Source of the DNA: Pseudomonadota bacterium
GTDB taxonomy: Bacteria > Pseudomonadota > Alphaproteobacteria > Acetobacterales > Acetobacteraceae
Assembly (NCBI GenBank): GCA_021826225.1
Contig: JAKBAV010000006.1
Coordinates: 1 to 64,000 of the forward strand
Direction of reading: 5' to 3'
Length of the DNA stretch: 64,000 nt
The position numbers were made by a program, and so were the translations under genes. Below, piece after piece: positions 41,182 to 49,344 of this stretch (position 1 is the first letter of the stretch; every line of letters starts with the position of its first letter). Below the pieces are notes generated by a model that had not been told where the DNA came from, did not search any database, and saw only the letters and a list, made by a program, of their open reading frames with translations.

Positions 41182-41508
41182 TCAGCGCTCGTCGTCATTG
41201 CCTTCCACCGGCACTTCGATATCGGCGTCGATCACATCCGCGCCGTCATCGAGCTCGTCGCTATCGTCGAGAATATCCTCGTCATCCGCGTCATCCGGCA
41301 CATCCACATCGAGGTCATCACCGTCGATCGCAGGCTTGACGACTTTTTTCACCTCTTCGGGCATCGGCGCTGCGCGTTTGAGGCGCGGCTGCTCGGCGGG
41401 CTGCTCGGTGCTGCATTTGGGGCAGACAGCAGGCTGCTTGCCAAGGTCGAAAAACCGCGTGCCGCAGGATACGCAGGTATGCTTTTCGCCAAGTTCCGGT
41501 TTCGCCAT
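41182..41508 (-). CDS. FYDLN/TIGR02300-type small zinc-ribbon acidic protein
   Basis: A 108-residue protein: N-terminal zinc ribbon (HTCVSCGTRFFDLGKQPAVCPKC, four Cys in two CxxC pairs at roughly 11-33), a short basic stretch, and a strongly acidic C terminus of Asp/Glu repeats (DDADDEDILDDSDELDDGAD). This matches the alphaproteobacterial family of unknown function in which the ribbon reads RFYDLNK. The ATG at 41508 follows CGAGGGTGAAC. Monocistronic, divergent from aroA. Confidence 0.85.
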   Translation of the reverse strand: MAKPELGEKHTCVSCGTRFFDLGKQPAVCPKCSTEQPAEQPRLKRAAPMPEEVKKVVKPAIDGDDLDVDVPDDADDEDILDDSDELDDGADVIDADIEVPVEGNDDER

Positions 41509-41619
41509 GTTCACCCTCGGTCTCTGCTCTGAAGTACGGATATCGTATACGGTAGGGGCGGCGCGATGCCATGCCCGCACCACTATGTCAAACCGCGCAG
41601 CCCGTGCTAAGCGCGCGCC

Positions 41620-42966
41620 ATGGAGTCCTCAAGCCCCCGCCCGCACCTGGCCGCCCGCCCATCTCAGCCGCTTACCGGCACCTGCACCGTGCCCGGCGAT
41701 AAATCGATCAGCCACCGCGCATTGATGTTCGGCGCGCTGGCGGTGGGGCAAAGCCGCATCACAGGCCTGCTGGAGGGCGAGGATGTGCTGCGCACCGCCG
41801 CCGCGATGCGCGCGCTGGGCGCTGAAATCACCCGCGCGAACGCGGATAAGGGGGCGGACTGGATTGTCGCCGGGCGCGGCATTGGCGGGCTGACGGCGCC
41901 GGCGGATGTGCTGGATATGGGCAATTCCGGCACGGCGGCGCGGCTACTGGCGGGTATTCTGGCGACCCATGATTTTTACAGCGTGATGACCGGGGATGCC
42001 TCCCTGCGTAAACGCCCGATGGCGCGGGTGATCGAGCCGCTGCGGGCCACGGGGGCGCAATTCTTCGCCCGGGAGGGCAACCGGCTGCCGCTCAGCATCA
42101 TCGGCGCGCGGGATGCGCTGCCGCTGAGCTACCGCCTGCCCGTGGCCTCGGCACAGGTGAAGTCGGCGATATTGCTTGCCGGGCTCAACGCGCCGGGGAT
42201 AACCGAGGTGGAGGAGCCGGAGCCGACGCGCGACCATTCCGAGAACATGCTGAAGCATTTTGGCGCGGACATAACCGTGACGGCGGCCGGGCGTGGCCGG
42301 GTGATCCGCCTGACGGGGCAGCCCGAGTTGCGCGCGGCGGATGTGGTGGTGCCGGGTGATCCCTCTTCCGCCGCCTTCCCCATCGCCGCGGCACTGCTGG
42401 TGCCGGGCTCGTCGGTTATCGTGCGGGGGGTGGGGCTGAACCTGCTGCGCACCGGCTTGTTCACCACGCTGCGCGAGATGGGGGCTGTGCTGGAGATCCG
42501 TAATCAGCGCATCGCGGGGGGCGAGCCCGTGGGCGATATCATCGCCGAATATGCGGATTTGCGCGCGGTGGAGGTGCCGGCCAGCCGGGCGCCGAGCATG
42601 ATCGATGAATATCCGGTCCTGGCCGTGCTCTGCGCCGCGGCGCGCGGCACCTCGCGCCTGCGCGGCCTGCACGAGCTGCGCGTGAAGGAGAGCGACCGGC
42701 TGGCGGCCACCGCCGCCTTGCTGCGGGTGAATGGCGTGCATGTCGAGATCGAGGGCGACGACCTCATCATCCATGGCGCCGGCGCCATACCGGGCGGCGG
42801 GCTGGTGGAGACGCATATGGACCACCGGCTGGCGATGAGCGCGCTGGTGCTGGGCCAGGTGAGCGCCGCGCCCGTGCAGATCGACGATGCGCGGTTCATC
42901 GACACCTCCTTCCCCGGCTTTCTGCGGCTCATGCGCGGGCTGGGCGCTGCGATGGTGCCGGTTTGA
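41620..42966 (+). CDS. aroA: 3-phosphoshikimate 1-carboxyvinyltransferase (EPSP synthase)
   Basis: A 448-residue shikimate-pathway enzyme. N-terminal VPGDKSISHRALMF (25-38), phosphate-binding GNSGTAARLL (101-110), SAQVKSAILLAGLNAPG, ESDRL and MDHRLAMSALVLG. Overall it resembles the class II (CP4-like) enzyme: DASLRKRPMARVIEPLR and APSMIDEYPVLAVLCA. At the PEP-pocket position where CP4 has Ala (NAAT) this has Gly (NSGT, G104). No strong ribosome site precedes the ATG. cmk follows with a TTGA overlap. Confidence 0.96.
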   Translation: MESSSPRPHLAARPSQPLTGTCTVPGDKSISHRALMFGALAVGQSRITGLLEGEDVLRTAAAMRALGAEITRANADKGADWIVAGRGIGGLTAPADVLDMGNSGTAARLLAGILATHDFYSVMTGDASLRKRPMARVIEPLRATGAQFFAREGNRLPLSIIGARDALPLSYRLPVASAQVKSAILLAGLNAPGITEVEEPEPTRDHSENMLKHFGADITVTAAGRGRVIRLTGQPELRAADVVVPGDPSSAAFPIAAALLVPGSSVIVRGVGLNLLRTGLFTTLREMGAVLEIRNQRIAGGEPVGDIIAEYADLRAVEVPASRAPSMIDEYPVLAVLCAAARGTSRLRGLHELRVKESDRLAATAALLRVNGVHVEIEGDDLIIHGAGAIPGGGLVETHMDHRLAMSALVLGQVSAAPVQIDDARFIDTSFPGFLRLMRGLGAAMVPV

Positions 42967-43583
42967 TCATCGCCATCGATGGTCCGGCGGCGGCGGGCAA
43001 GGGCACGCTGGCGAAGCGGCTGGCGGCGGCGCTCGGGCTACCTTATCTCGACACCGGCATTCTGTACCGCGCCACGGCCAAGCGCGTACTGGAAGCCGGA
43101 AGCGACCCCGCCGATGTGAGCGCGGCGCTGCGGGCGGTACAGGGGCTGGGCGAAGCGGATCTGCGGCGCGGCGATCTGCGCGATGCGGCGACCTCCAAGG
43201 CGGCGAGCCAGGTGGCGTCGATCGCCGAGGTGCGCCAGGCCCTGCTGCATTTCCAGCGCCATTTCGGCGGCAGAAACGGTGCCGTGCTGGATGGGCGGGA
43301 TATCGGCACGATCATATTCCCGCATGCCGATGTGAAGCTGTTCGTCACCGCCAGCGTCGAGGCGCGGGCGGCGCGGCGCCATAAGGAATTCCAGGACCGT
43401 GGCGAGAGCGTGACGCTGGATGATGTGATCGCCGATGTGCAGGCGCGCGACGAGGCCGACCGTACCCGCGCCGCGGCGCCGCTGATGATGGCGATGGATG
43501 CGACGCTCATCGACACCACCGAAATGGATGCCGACGAGGCGTTCGCCCAGGCGTTGCGGCTGGTGCAGGCGAAGACGCGCTAA
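42963..43583 (+). CDS. cmk: cytidylate kinase
   Basis: A 206-residue NMP kinase phosphorylating CMP and dCMP. P-loop IDGPAAAGKGTLAKRLA, then LPYLDTGILYRATAKRVLE with the NMP-binding site, RDIGTIIFPHADVKLFVTAS, and the LID region RARRHKEFQDRGESVTL. Start is a TTG at 42963 overlapping the aroA stop as TTGA; no in-frame ATG exists near the N terminus. The usual cmk neighbour rpsA is absent: the gene ends in a 4-bp overlap with the convergent dehydrogenase gene. Confidence 0.96.
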   Translation: MIIAIDGPAAAGKGTLAKRLAAALGLPYLDTGILYRATAKRVLEAGSDPADVSAALRAVQGLGEADLRRGDLRDAATSKAASQVASIAEVRQALLHFQRHFGGRNGAVLDGRDIGTIIFPHADVKLFVTASVEARAARRHKEFQDRGESVTLDDVIADVQARDEADRTRAAAPLMMAMDATLIDTTEMDADEAFAQALRLVQAKTR

Positions 43584-45013
43584 CTGCTCGCCTGCGACAC
43601 GAATTTGGTGACCATGTAAGGCTCCAGCCCCTCGGCGCCGCCTTCCGAGCCGTAGCCGCTATCCTTGATGCCGCCGAAGGGTGTCTCGGTGAGCGCCAGG
43701 CCGTGATGGTTGATGCCGATCATGCCGGATTCGATGGCCGCACCCAGCGCCGTGGCGGTGGCGTTGCTGCGGGTGAAGGCATAGGCGGCGAGGCCATAGG
43801 GCAGACGGTTGGATTCGGCGATGGCATCCTCGAAGGTGGCGAAAGGCAGCACCAGCGCGAGCGGGCCGAAGGGTTCCTCATGCAGCACACGGGCCTCGGC
43901 CGGGATATCCGCGAGCACGGTTGGCTGGAAGAAATAGCCCTTATTGCCGGCGCGGCTGCCGCCGGTACGTAAGCTGGCGCCCTTGCTCACCGCATCCGCG
44001 ACGAAGGCTTCCATGGCGGCGACGCGGCGCGGATTGGCGAGCGGACCCATCGTCGTGCCATCGGCCAGACCGTCGCCGAGTTTAAGAGCCTCCGCCTTGG
44101 CGATGAATTTTTCCAGGAAGGGCTCGTATACGCCTTCCTGGACAAGGAAGCGCGTGGGAGCGATGCAGACCTGCCCGGCGTTGCGGAATTTATTGGCGGC
44201 CAGCACGTTCACCGCCGCATCGAGATCGGCATCGTTGAACACCAGCGCCGGGGCGTGGCCGCCGAGCTCCATGGTCGCGCGCTTCATATGTGCGCCGGCC
44301 AGCGCGGCGAGGTGCTTGCCCACCACGGTCGAGCCGGTGAAGGAGATTTTCTTCACGACCGGATGCGGGATGAGATATTCGGAAATTTCCGCAGGCACGC
44401 CGAAGACGAGCTGCACGACGCCGGGCGGGATGCCGGCATCGGCATAGGCCCGCACCAGCTCGGCGCAACTTGCCGGGGTTTCCTCTGGACCCTTGAGGAT
44501 GAAGGCGCAGCCGGCGGCGAGGGCGGCTGAGATTTTACGCACGGCCTGACTCATGGGGAAGTTCCACGGCGTGAATCCGGCGACGACGCCGACCGGTTCG
44601 CGCAGCGAAAGCTGATAGATACCAGGGTGGCGCGCGGGGATGACACGGCCATAGGCGCGCCTGCCCTCCTCGGCGAACCACTCGATCACATCGGCGGAGC
44701 CGGCAACCTCGGCGCGCGCCTCGGCCAGCGGCTTGCCCTGCTCCATGGTAAGGATGCGGGCGATGGTTTCGGCGCGGCTGCGCAATATATCAGCCGCCTT
44801 GCGGAGCAGCTTGCTGCGCTCATAGGCGGACATGGCGCGCCAGACGGCAAAGCCCTTCGCGGCGTGGTCCAGCGCCTCATCGAGATCTTCCGTCGCGGCA
44901 TGGGCAAGTTTGCCGATAACCTCCTCCGTGGCGGGGTTGACGATGGCTATGGTGCGGCTGCCGGTCGCGGCACGCCACTGGCCGCCTATGTGCAGCAAAA
45001 CATCCTGGTACAT
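43580..45013 (-). CDS. gabD: NAD(P)-dependent succinate-semialdehyde dehydrogenase family protein
   Basis: A 477-residue aldehyde dehydrogenase. Catalytic elements: WNFPMS (Asn 151), FTGSTVVGKHLAALAG (cofactor), MELGGHAP (Glu 249) and GQVCIAPTRFLV (Cys 283). The C-terminal PFGGIKDSGYGSEGGAEGLEPYM is the SSADH-subfamily signature. The ATG at 45013 is preceded by AAGAGGATTCCC; the preceding 20 codons overlap a terminator. The neighbouring aminotransferase suggests a GABA or beta-alanine route: amine to semialdehyde to succinate or a malonate-level product. The substrate is not proven. Confidence 0.9.
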   Translation of the reverse strand: MYQDVLLHIGGQWRAATGSRTIAIVNPATEEVIGKLAHAATEDLDEALDHAAKGFAVWRAMSAYERSKLLRKAADILRSRAETIARILTMEQGKPLAEARAEVAGSADVIEWFAEEGRRAYGRVIPARHPGIYQLSLREPVGVVAGFTPWNFPMSQAVRKISAALAAGCAFILKGPEETPASCAELVRAYADAGIPPGVVQLVFGVPAEISEYLIPHPVVKKISFTGSTVVGKHLAALAGAHMKRATMELGGHAPALVFNDADLDAAVNVLAANKFRNAGQVCIAPTRFLVQEGVYEPFLEKFIAKAEALKLGDGLADGTTMGPLANPRRVAAMEAFVADAVSKGASLRTGGSRAGNKGYFFQPTVLADIPAEARVLHEEPFGPLALVLPFATFEDAIAESNRLPYGLAAYAFTRSNATATALGAAIESGMIGINHHGLALTETPFGGIKDSGYGSEGGAEGLEPYMVTKFVSQASS

Positions 45014-45037
45014 GGGAATCCTCTTGGAAATGATTTG

Positions 45038-45062
45038 AAAAAAAGCGGGCCTTACGGCCCGC
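45038..45062 (-). terminator. terminator between aminotransferase and dehydrogenase genes
   Basis: On the minus strand GCGGGCC / GGCCCGC with a 4-nt loop (GTAA) is followed by seven T. It lies 47 nt after the aminotransferase stop and only 24 nt before the dehydrogenase ATG, inside an apparent operon. It could separate or attenuate expression. Confidence 0.85.
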
Positions 45063-45109
45063 AATTCACGCAAGACTTCGGGCGCGGATTATTGAAAACC
45101 CGCGGCTTT

Positions 45110-46444
45110 TCAGGTCTCTTTGATCAGCTTGCGGATGATCTCGAGCATCTGCGTGAGTTCATCCGGCGTGGCGACGAAAGGTGGCGCCAGCACGATGGAG
45201 TCACCCGCCGCGCGCAGCACCAGCCCGGCTTCGAACGCCTTGCGCAGGAGTGCAAAACCGCGCGCGCCGGGCTTGCCTTTGGGGGCGATCTCGATGGCGC
45301 CGAGCAGGCCGAAGCCACGCGTATCGACGACACCATCCATACCCTTGAACGCGCCGACCTGTTCGAGGAAGGCGGGGGCAAGCGCGCGGACCCGGGCGAA
45401 GATGTCTTCATCGCGGAAAATTTTCAGAGTCGCCAGAGCGGCGGCGCAGGCCACGGGATGCGCCGAATAGGTGTAGCCATGGTAAAATTCGACATTATCC
45501 TCAGGGGCGGCATCCAGAATGGTCTGCTGAATATCCTCGCGCACCGCCACGGCGGCCATGGGGATGACGCCGTTGGTGAGCGCCTTGGCCAGGGTCATGA
45601 TGTCCGGGGTGACATCGAATGTATCCGCCGCGAAGGCTTGGCCGGTGCGGCCGAAGCCGGTGATAACCTCATCGAAAATGAGCAGGATGCCGTGCTTCGT
45701 GCATATCTCGCGCAGGCGCTTCAAATAGCCTTTCGGCGGCACCAGAATTCCGGTGGAGCCGGCAATGGGCTCAACGATGCAGGCGGCGATGGTGTCGGCG
45801 CCATGCAGGTTGACGAAGCGCTCCAGGTCGTCGGCCAGCTCGGCGCCATGGGTGCCCTCGCCCATCTCGAAGAAGTTTTCCTTGATATGGGTATGGCGCA
45901 GATGCGCGACGCCGGGCAGGCCGACGCCGAAGGCCTTGCGGTTATTGACCATGCCGCCAACCGACCAGCCGCCGAAATTCACGCCGTGATAGCCGCGCTC
46001 GCGGCCGATGAAGCGCATGCGGGACCCCTCGCCACGGGCCCGGTGGTATTGCAGGGCAACCTTGAGCGCGGTCTCCACGGCCTCCGAACCGCCGCCCGCG
46101 AACATCACGCGGTTGAGGCCGGTGGGGAGCATCTGCGATAGTTCGTGGGCGAGACGGAAGGCGGTGGGCACGCCGTATTGGAAGGGCGGGGCATAGTCCA
46201 GCTCCTCCATCTGACGGGTCACCGCTTCGCGGATTTCGCGGCGGCCATGGCCGAGCGGGATGCAGTACAGGCCGGAGGAGCCATCCAGCAGTTTATCGCC
46301 GCGCGTGTTATAATAATAAACACCTTCGGCGCGGGCGATGATGCGCGGCTGCTCCATGAACTGGCGGTTGGCGGTGAAGGGCATCCATTGATGGACCAGA
46401 GGATCGTTGCTCGCGGGCGGGCTTGGACGGGTTGCGGCGCTCAT
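45110..46444 (-). CDS. class III omega-aminotransferase (beta-alanine/GABA type)
   Basis: A 444-residue PLP enzyme. LGHGRREIREAVTRQMEELDY, the phosphate-binding GGGSEAVETALKVALQYH, FDEVITGFGRTGQ (Asp 258 pairs with the pyridine N) and the Schiff-base Lys 287 in TLAKALTNG. It resembles beta-alanine:pyruvate transaminases, which use pyruvate as acceptor. ATG at 46444 follows AAGGAG. Its gene lies upstream of the dehydrogenase, consistent with joint catabolism of an omega-amino acid. Exact substrate is open. Confidence 0.9.
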   Translation of the reverse strand: MSAATRPSPPASNDPLVHQWMPFTANRQFMEQPRIIARAEGVYYYNTRGDKLLDGSSGLYCIPLGHGRREIREAVTRQMEELDYAPPFQYGVPTAFRLAHELSQMLPTGLNRVMFAGGGSEAVETALKVALQYHRARGEGSRMRFIGRERGYHGVNFGGWSVGGMVNNRKAFGVGLPGVAHLRHTHIKENFFEMGEGTHGAELADDLERFVNLHGADTIAACIVEPIAGSTGILVPPKGYLKRLREICTKHGILLIFDEVITGFGRTGQAFAADTFDVTPDIMTLAKALTNGVIPMAAVAVREDIQQTILDAAPEDNVEFYHGYTYSAHPVACAAALATLKIFRDEDIFARVRALAPAFLEQVGAFKGMDGVVDTRGFGLLGAIEIAPKGKPGARGFALLRKAFEAGLVLRAAGDSIVLAPPFVATPDELTQMLEIIRKLIKET

Positions 46445-46745
46445 TGTTGCACTCCTTAAGACGGCATCAGCTTACTATTTTAAACAATTTTATCCAGAAC
46501 TTTCTGCATTCTTGGCTATGCGGCGGCGTCATGGCGGCCATAGTTGAAAATATTCAACACTTACCCGCTGCTTTATTTACCGCGCCATACCGTTTAGCAT
46601 CCGTAAAGAAAGCGCCGGATATAACCGGCCCCGGCCACGGCAGTGTTTTTGATAATAGGTCCAAATTGTCTGAAATTTTCAAACGCGTAGCGGCCTGCAC
46701 GGTGCCGCTGGGGTTGCCTCGGGCAGTGCGGAGGAAATACGGGTA
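46445..46745. promoter_or_regulatory. 301-bp divergent regulatory region with dyad
   Basis: Between the aminotransferase (leftward) and the hypothetical gene (rightward), with lower G+C than its flanks. The strongest signal is the inverted repeat GTTGAA-AATA-TTCAAC at 46543-46558, an operator-like 16-bp dyad. Others: AAATT-GTCTGA-AATTT near 46664-46679 and the ribosome site GAGGA at 46731. AT-rich TTTTAAACAATTTTATCC near the aminotransferase start could hold its promoter. No gene is apparent inside. Confidence 0.5.
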
Positions 46746-47789
46746 ATGAACACGCATTTCATAAAACCGTACCAGGGGTTGTGCAGCCCCGAAACGGCGG
46801 CGCGCATGGTACGCGAGGGGCGTGTGCTTATCCTCGCCGGGACGGAGAAAGACCTGGCGGCAATGCCGGAGGGCGACTGGATTGGCGGCACATGCGGGCA
46901 TTTCGTTACCCCGCAAGGCGGCGTGCCCGCCGGGGGCGAGGTTTTCTACGCCGATTTCACAGGATTGGCGGCGCATGCCTGCTGGCGCAGCTTCAGCGCG
47001 GCGAATATCCATGAGCTAGCCCGGCATTACCCTGCAAACGGCTTCGCCATTATCATCCTGCCTGGCTGCAGCCGGCTGCTCGGCGCTGTGGCGGGGCGGA
47101 TCATGGAATATGACGGGTTGTACAATGTCCCGTTGATGGGCTGGGTGAGCGCCGTGGACATTGCAGCGCTCCCGGGGCTGATGCCGAGGGTTTTCGCCGG
47201 CGGGCCGCAACCCCGGGATGACCGCGCCGCGGTGCTCTATGTCACCCTGCCGGAGCAGTATTTCGCGCAACTGAATATCGCCAACCTGTTCAGCCCCGGC
47301 ACCGGGCCGGAGATCCGCTTTCTCGATCCCGGCCAGCGCATCGCGGGTGACAGCATGATCGGCGGGGTGCCCGACAATCTGGCGCGCTACCGGGCAGCGC
47401 GCGGCATCGACCCCAGGCTGCCGCTGGTGGCCGACCATGAAGGGGCGCTGCTCAATGTCGCCATCGTCTCGGCCGATACTGTGAGCGGGGAAATGCTGTT
47501 TCTCTCACCCGTTTCCACCAGCTTGACCTACCGCTTTGCCGCAGAGGTGCTCGATTACGAAGCGGAATTCACCCGCGCCACGGCGGAGGTTGAGGCCGCC
47601 CAGGCGGCGCATACCTGTATATGCGCCCTGCATTATGAATATGCCGGACTGGCCCGCGCCCCGGAAGCGGCCCATGACATAACCGCCCCCGTGACCTTCG
47701 GGCAGATTGCCTATACCGTGCTGAACCAGACGCTCGCCTGCCTGATCATCGGCCGTAACGAGGACGAGCCGCAGGAGATGGCGCCGTGA
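46746..47789 (+). CDS. conserved-looking hypothetical protein, 347 residues
   Basis: Not recognised. A soluble, evenly composed protein with no signal peptide or membrane segment. Notable stretches: GDWIGGTCGHFVTPQGG near residue 43, GFAIIILPGCSRLLGAVAGR around 98-117, LMGWVSAVDIAALPGLMPRV, and near the end PVTFGQIAYTVLNQTLACLI. Codon use resembles neighbours, and GAGGA precedes the ATG. The downstream DUF952 gene overlaps it as GTGA, so they are translated together. A sensory or ligand-binding role is possible but I cannot support one. Confidence 0.75.
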   Translation: MNTHFIKPYQGLCSPETAARMVREGRVLILAGTEKDLAAMPEGDWIGGTCGHFVTPQGGVPAGGEVFYADFTGLAAHACWRSFSAANIHELARHYPANGFAIIILPGCSRLLGAVAGRIMEYDGLYNVPLMGWVSAVDIAALPGLMPRVFAGGPQPRDDRAAVLYVTLPEQYFAQLNIANLFSPGTGPEIRFLDPGQRIAGDSMIGGVPDNLARYRAARGIDPRLPLVADHEGALLNVAIVSADTVSGEMLFLSPVSTSLTYRFAAEVLDYEAEFTRATAEVEAAQAAHTCICALHYEYAGLARAPEAAHDITAPVTFGQIAYTVLNQTLACLIIGRNEDEPQEMAP

Positions 47790-48136
47790 GGGATGACATA
47801 GGGTATAAAGTTCTCACGGCGGCGCAGTTCGCGGCGTTGCAAGCGGGGAGCTTCACCGGGGCGCCGATCGATGAGGCGGATGGCTATATCCATCTTTCCA
47901 CCGCGGCACAGCTCACCGAGACCGTGCTGAAGCATTTCGCCGGGCAAAACGGGCTCATCATCGCGGCGGTCGGCCTTGCGGCGCTGGGCGATGCGCTGCG
48001 CTGGGAGGTTTCGCGCGGCGGGCAGATGTTTCCGCATCTGTACGGCCGGCTGACCATGGCGGCGGTACGGGCACATGGCGAGCTGTGCTGGAATGACGGC
48101 GCGGTGGTGCTGCCAGGGGATAGTGGAGACGTCTAG
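47786..48136 (+). CDS. DUF952 domain protein
   Basis: A 116-residue protein with the DUF952 pattern: YKVLTAAQFAALQAGSFTGAPIDEADGYIHLSTAAQL at 7-43 (the conserved D-GFIHLST motif), LKHFAGQNGLIIAAVGLAAL, LRWEVSRGGQMFPHLYG (the H-FPHLYG motif) and a tail. The fold is thought to resemble nucleic-acid or ADP-ribosyl-like domains, but the function is unsettled. GTG start overlaps the upstream stop. It is followed by an AT-rich gap, so it ends the two-gene unit. Confidence 0.88.
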   Translation: MRDDIGYKVLTAAQFAALQAGSFTGAPIDEADGYIHLSTAAQLTETVLKHFAGQNGLIIAAVGLAALGDALRWEVSRGGQMFPHLYGRLTMAAVRAHGELCWNDGAVVLPGDSGDV

Positions 48137-48250
48137 TATTTTTTAGAATATTTGTTATTTGTAAATAATCTTAATAAAAAACCTTAACAAAAGTGTAAAA
48201 TTTCGTCGCGTTAGCTGGCGTCGTAATGTAACATTGTGTATCATGTGCAA
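48137..48250 (+). promoter_or_regulatory. AT-rich leader with candidate promoter
   Basis: This 114-bp stretch is far richer in A+T than anything nearby. TTGTTA, 17 nt, TAAAAA (about 48154-48182) is a plausible promoter for the downstream gene. There is no clear terminator for the DUF952 unit, and no Shine-Dalgarno before the ATG at 48251. Confidence 0.35.
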
Positions 48251-49279
48251 ATGAGAAGCGTTGGCATTTTTGGCGGTCTGTTTTTGCATACCAACTGGCG
48301 AAGTTCCGGCACATGGCTGTGGCAGCAACTGCGCGAGGCGGGTCACATGGCCTTCTATGAGCCCTTGCATGAAGCGCTGCCGCGCATGAACCTGGATGAG
48401 ATGCGCGGCGTCTCGCCACTCACCTGGCAATCGCGCCATGGCACCACTCCGGCACCGTATTTCACCGAATATGAGCCGTTACTGCGGCCAAGCGGCGCGG
48501 GCGTGCAACTGGCGGAGCAGCGCTTCGCCTTCCACAATTTCTTCATGAGTGCCACAGCGCGGGATGATGCGCTTTCCGCCTATTTCGCGCTACTGGCCAC
48601 GCAGGCCCATCGCCACGGTAAAATACCGGTATTCAAATGTACCCGCAGCCAGGGGCGTCTGCCCTGGTTCCGGGCGCAGTTTCCGCAAATGCGCCATATT
48701 GCGCTGATACGCCAGCCTTGGACGCAGTTCCGATCCGCCTGGAGATGCCATGCACAGGACGGCAACAAGTATTTTCTGGCAGCCCCATTCCTTGTCCTGG
48801 AATCCAATCCGGCCCATCCGGATGTTTCCGCTTTAGCGCGGCGCTTTGGGCTGCCTCTGGGCTGGGGCCGCGCTCTGCCGCTGGCGGCGCGGCTGAAAGC
48901 ATGGAAACTGGCGGTGACGCTGCTCGATGCCGGAACGCTGTACAAGGCGCATGTTTCGCTCTGGCTGCTCAATACGCTGGCGGCCTGCGGCGCGGCCGAT
49001 ACCGTACTCGACGGCGATGCTCCGCCGGCGGAACTGGCCCGCGCCTGCGGAATTACCCGGGGATGGAGCGTGCGTCCGGCATTCACTCCGCCTCCCCGCT
49101 GGCCGGAGCTGACGCCACAGGCATTACGGTTCATTCACGAATCGGCATTGCAGACGCTTGGCTCTCGCATCAATCCTGCTCTGAGGCCAAAGCTCCATGC
49201 CTGGCTCAGTGAGGCCGAGGAGGTCGCCGCCCGGGATTTATTTGCACCCGCGCCAACGAACCGGATGCTTGAAGCCTAA
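48251..49279 (+). CDS. sulfotransferase-like protein
   Basis: A 342-residue protein with two landmarks of PAPS-dependent sulfotransferases: an N-terminal RSSGTWLWQQL (about 17-27, 5'-phosphosulfate loop) and IALIRQPWTQFRSAW (about 150-164, 3'-phosphate Arg/Ser region), preceded by VFKCTRSQGRLPWFRAQFPQ. The rest is divergent and I cannot name the acceptor. GTG at 48236 is an alternative start. Possible link: PAPS from cysNC, PAP cleared by cysQ. Monocistronic, behind an AT-rich leader. Confidence 0.6.
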   Translation: MRSVGIFGGLFLHTNWRSSGTWLWQQLREAGHMAFYEPLHEALPRMNLDEMRGVSPLTWQSRHGTTPAPYFTEYEPLLRPSGAGVQLAEQRFAFHNFFMSATARDDALSAYFALLATQAHRHGKIPVFKCTRSQGRLPWFRAQFPQMRHIALIRQPWTQFRSAWRCHAQDGNKYFLAAPFLVLESNPAHPDVSALARRFGLPLGWGRALPLAARLKAWKLAVTLLDAGTLYKAHVSLWLLNTLAACGAADTVLDGDAPPAELARACGITRGWSVRPAFTPPPRWPELTPQALRFIHESALQTLGSRINPALRPKLHAWLSEAEEVAARDLFAPAPTNRMLEA

Positions 49280-49306
49280 GCGGTTGCGCACCTTCTAATT
49301 ATTGGC

Positions 49307-49341
49307 ATATTCCATTACATCCGGGCTTTTTAACGGAATAT
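49307..49341. promoter_or_regulatory. inverted repeat upstream of oxyR
   Basis: ATATTCC (49307-49313) and GGAATAT (49335-49341) form 7-bp arms 21 nt apart; the right arm ends 3 nt before the oxyR ATG and overlaps its likely ribosome site. The sequence does not match the ATAG-N7-CTAT pattern of OxyR, but it is well placed to be an autoregulatory site or RNA hairpin. Confidence 0.35.
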
Positions 49342-49344
49342 CCG

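Noticed and set aside
48155..48439. A 94-codon minus-strand frame over the AT-rich leader
   Set aside because: It overlaps the sulfotransferase-like start and has no family; judged chance.
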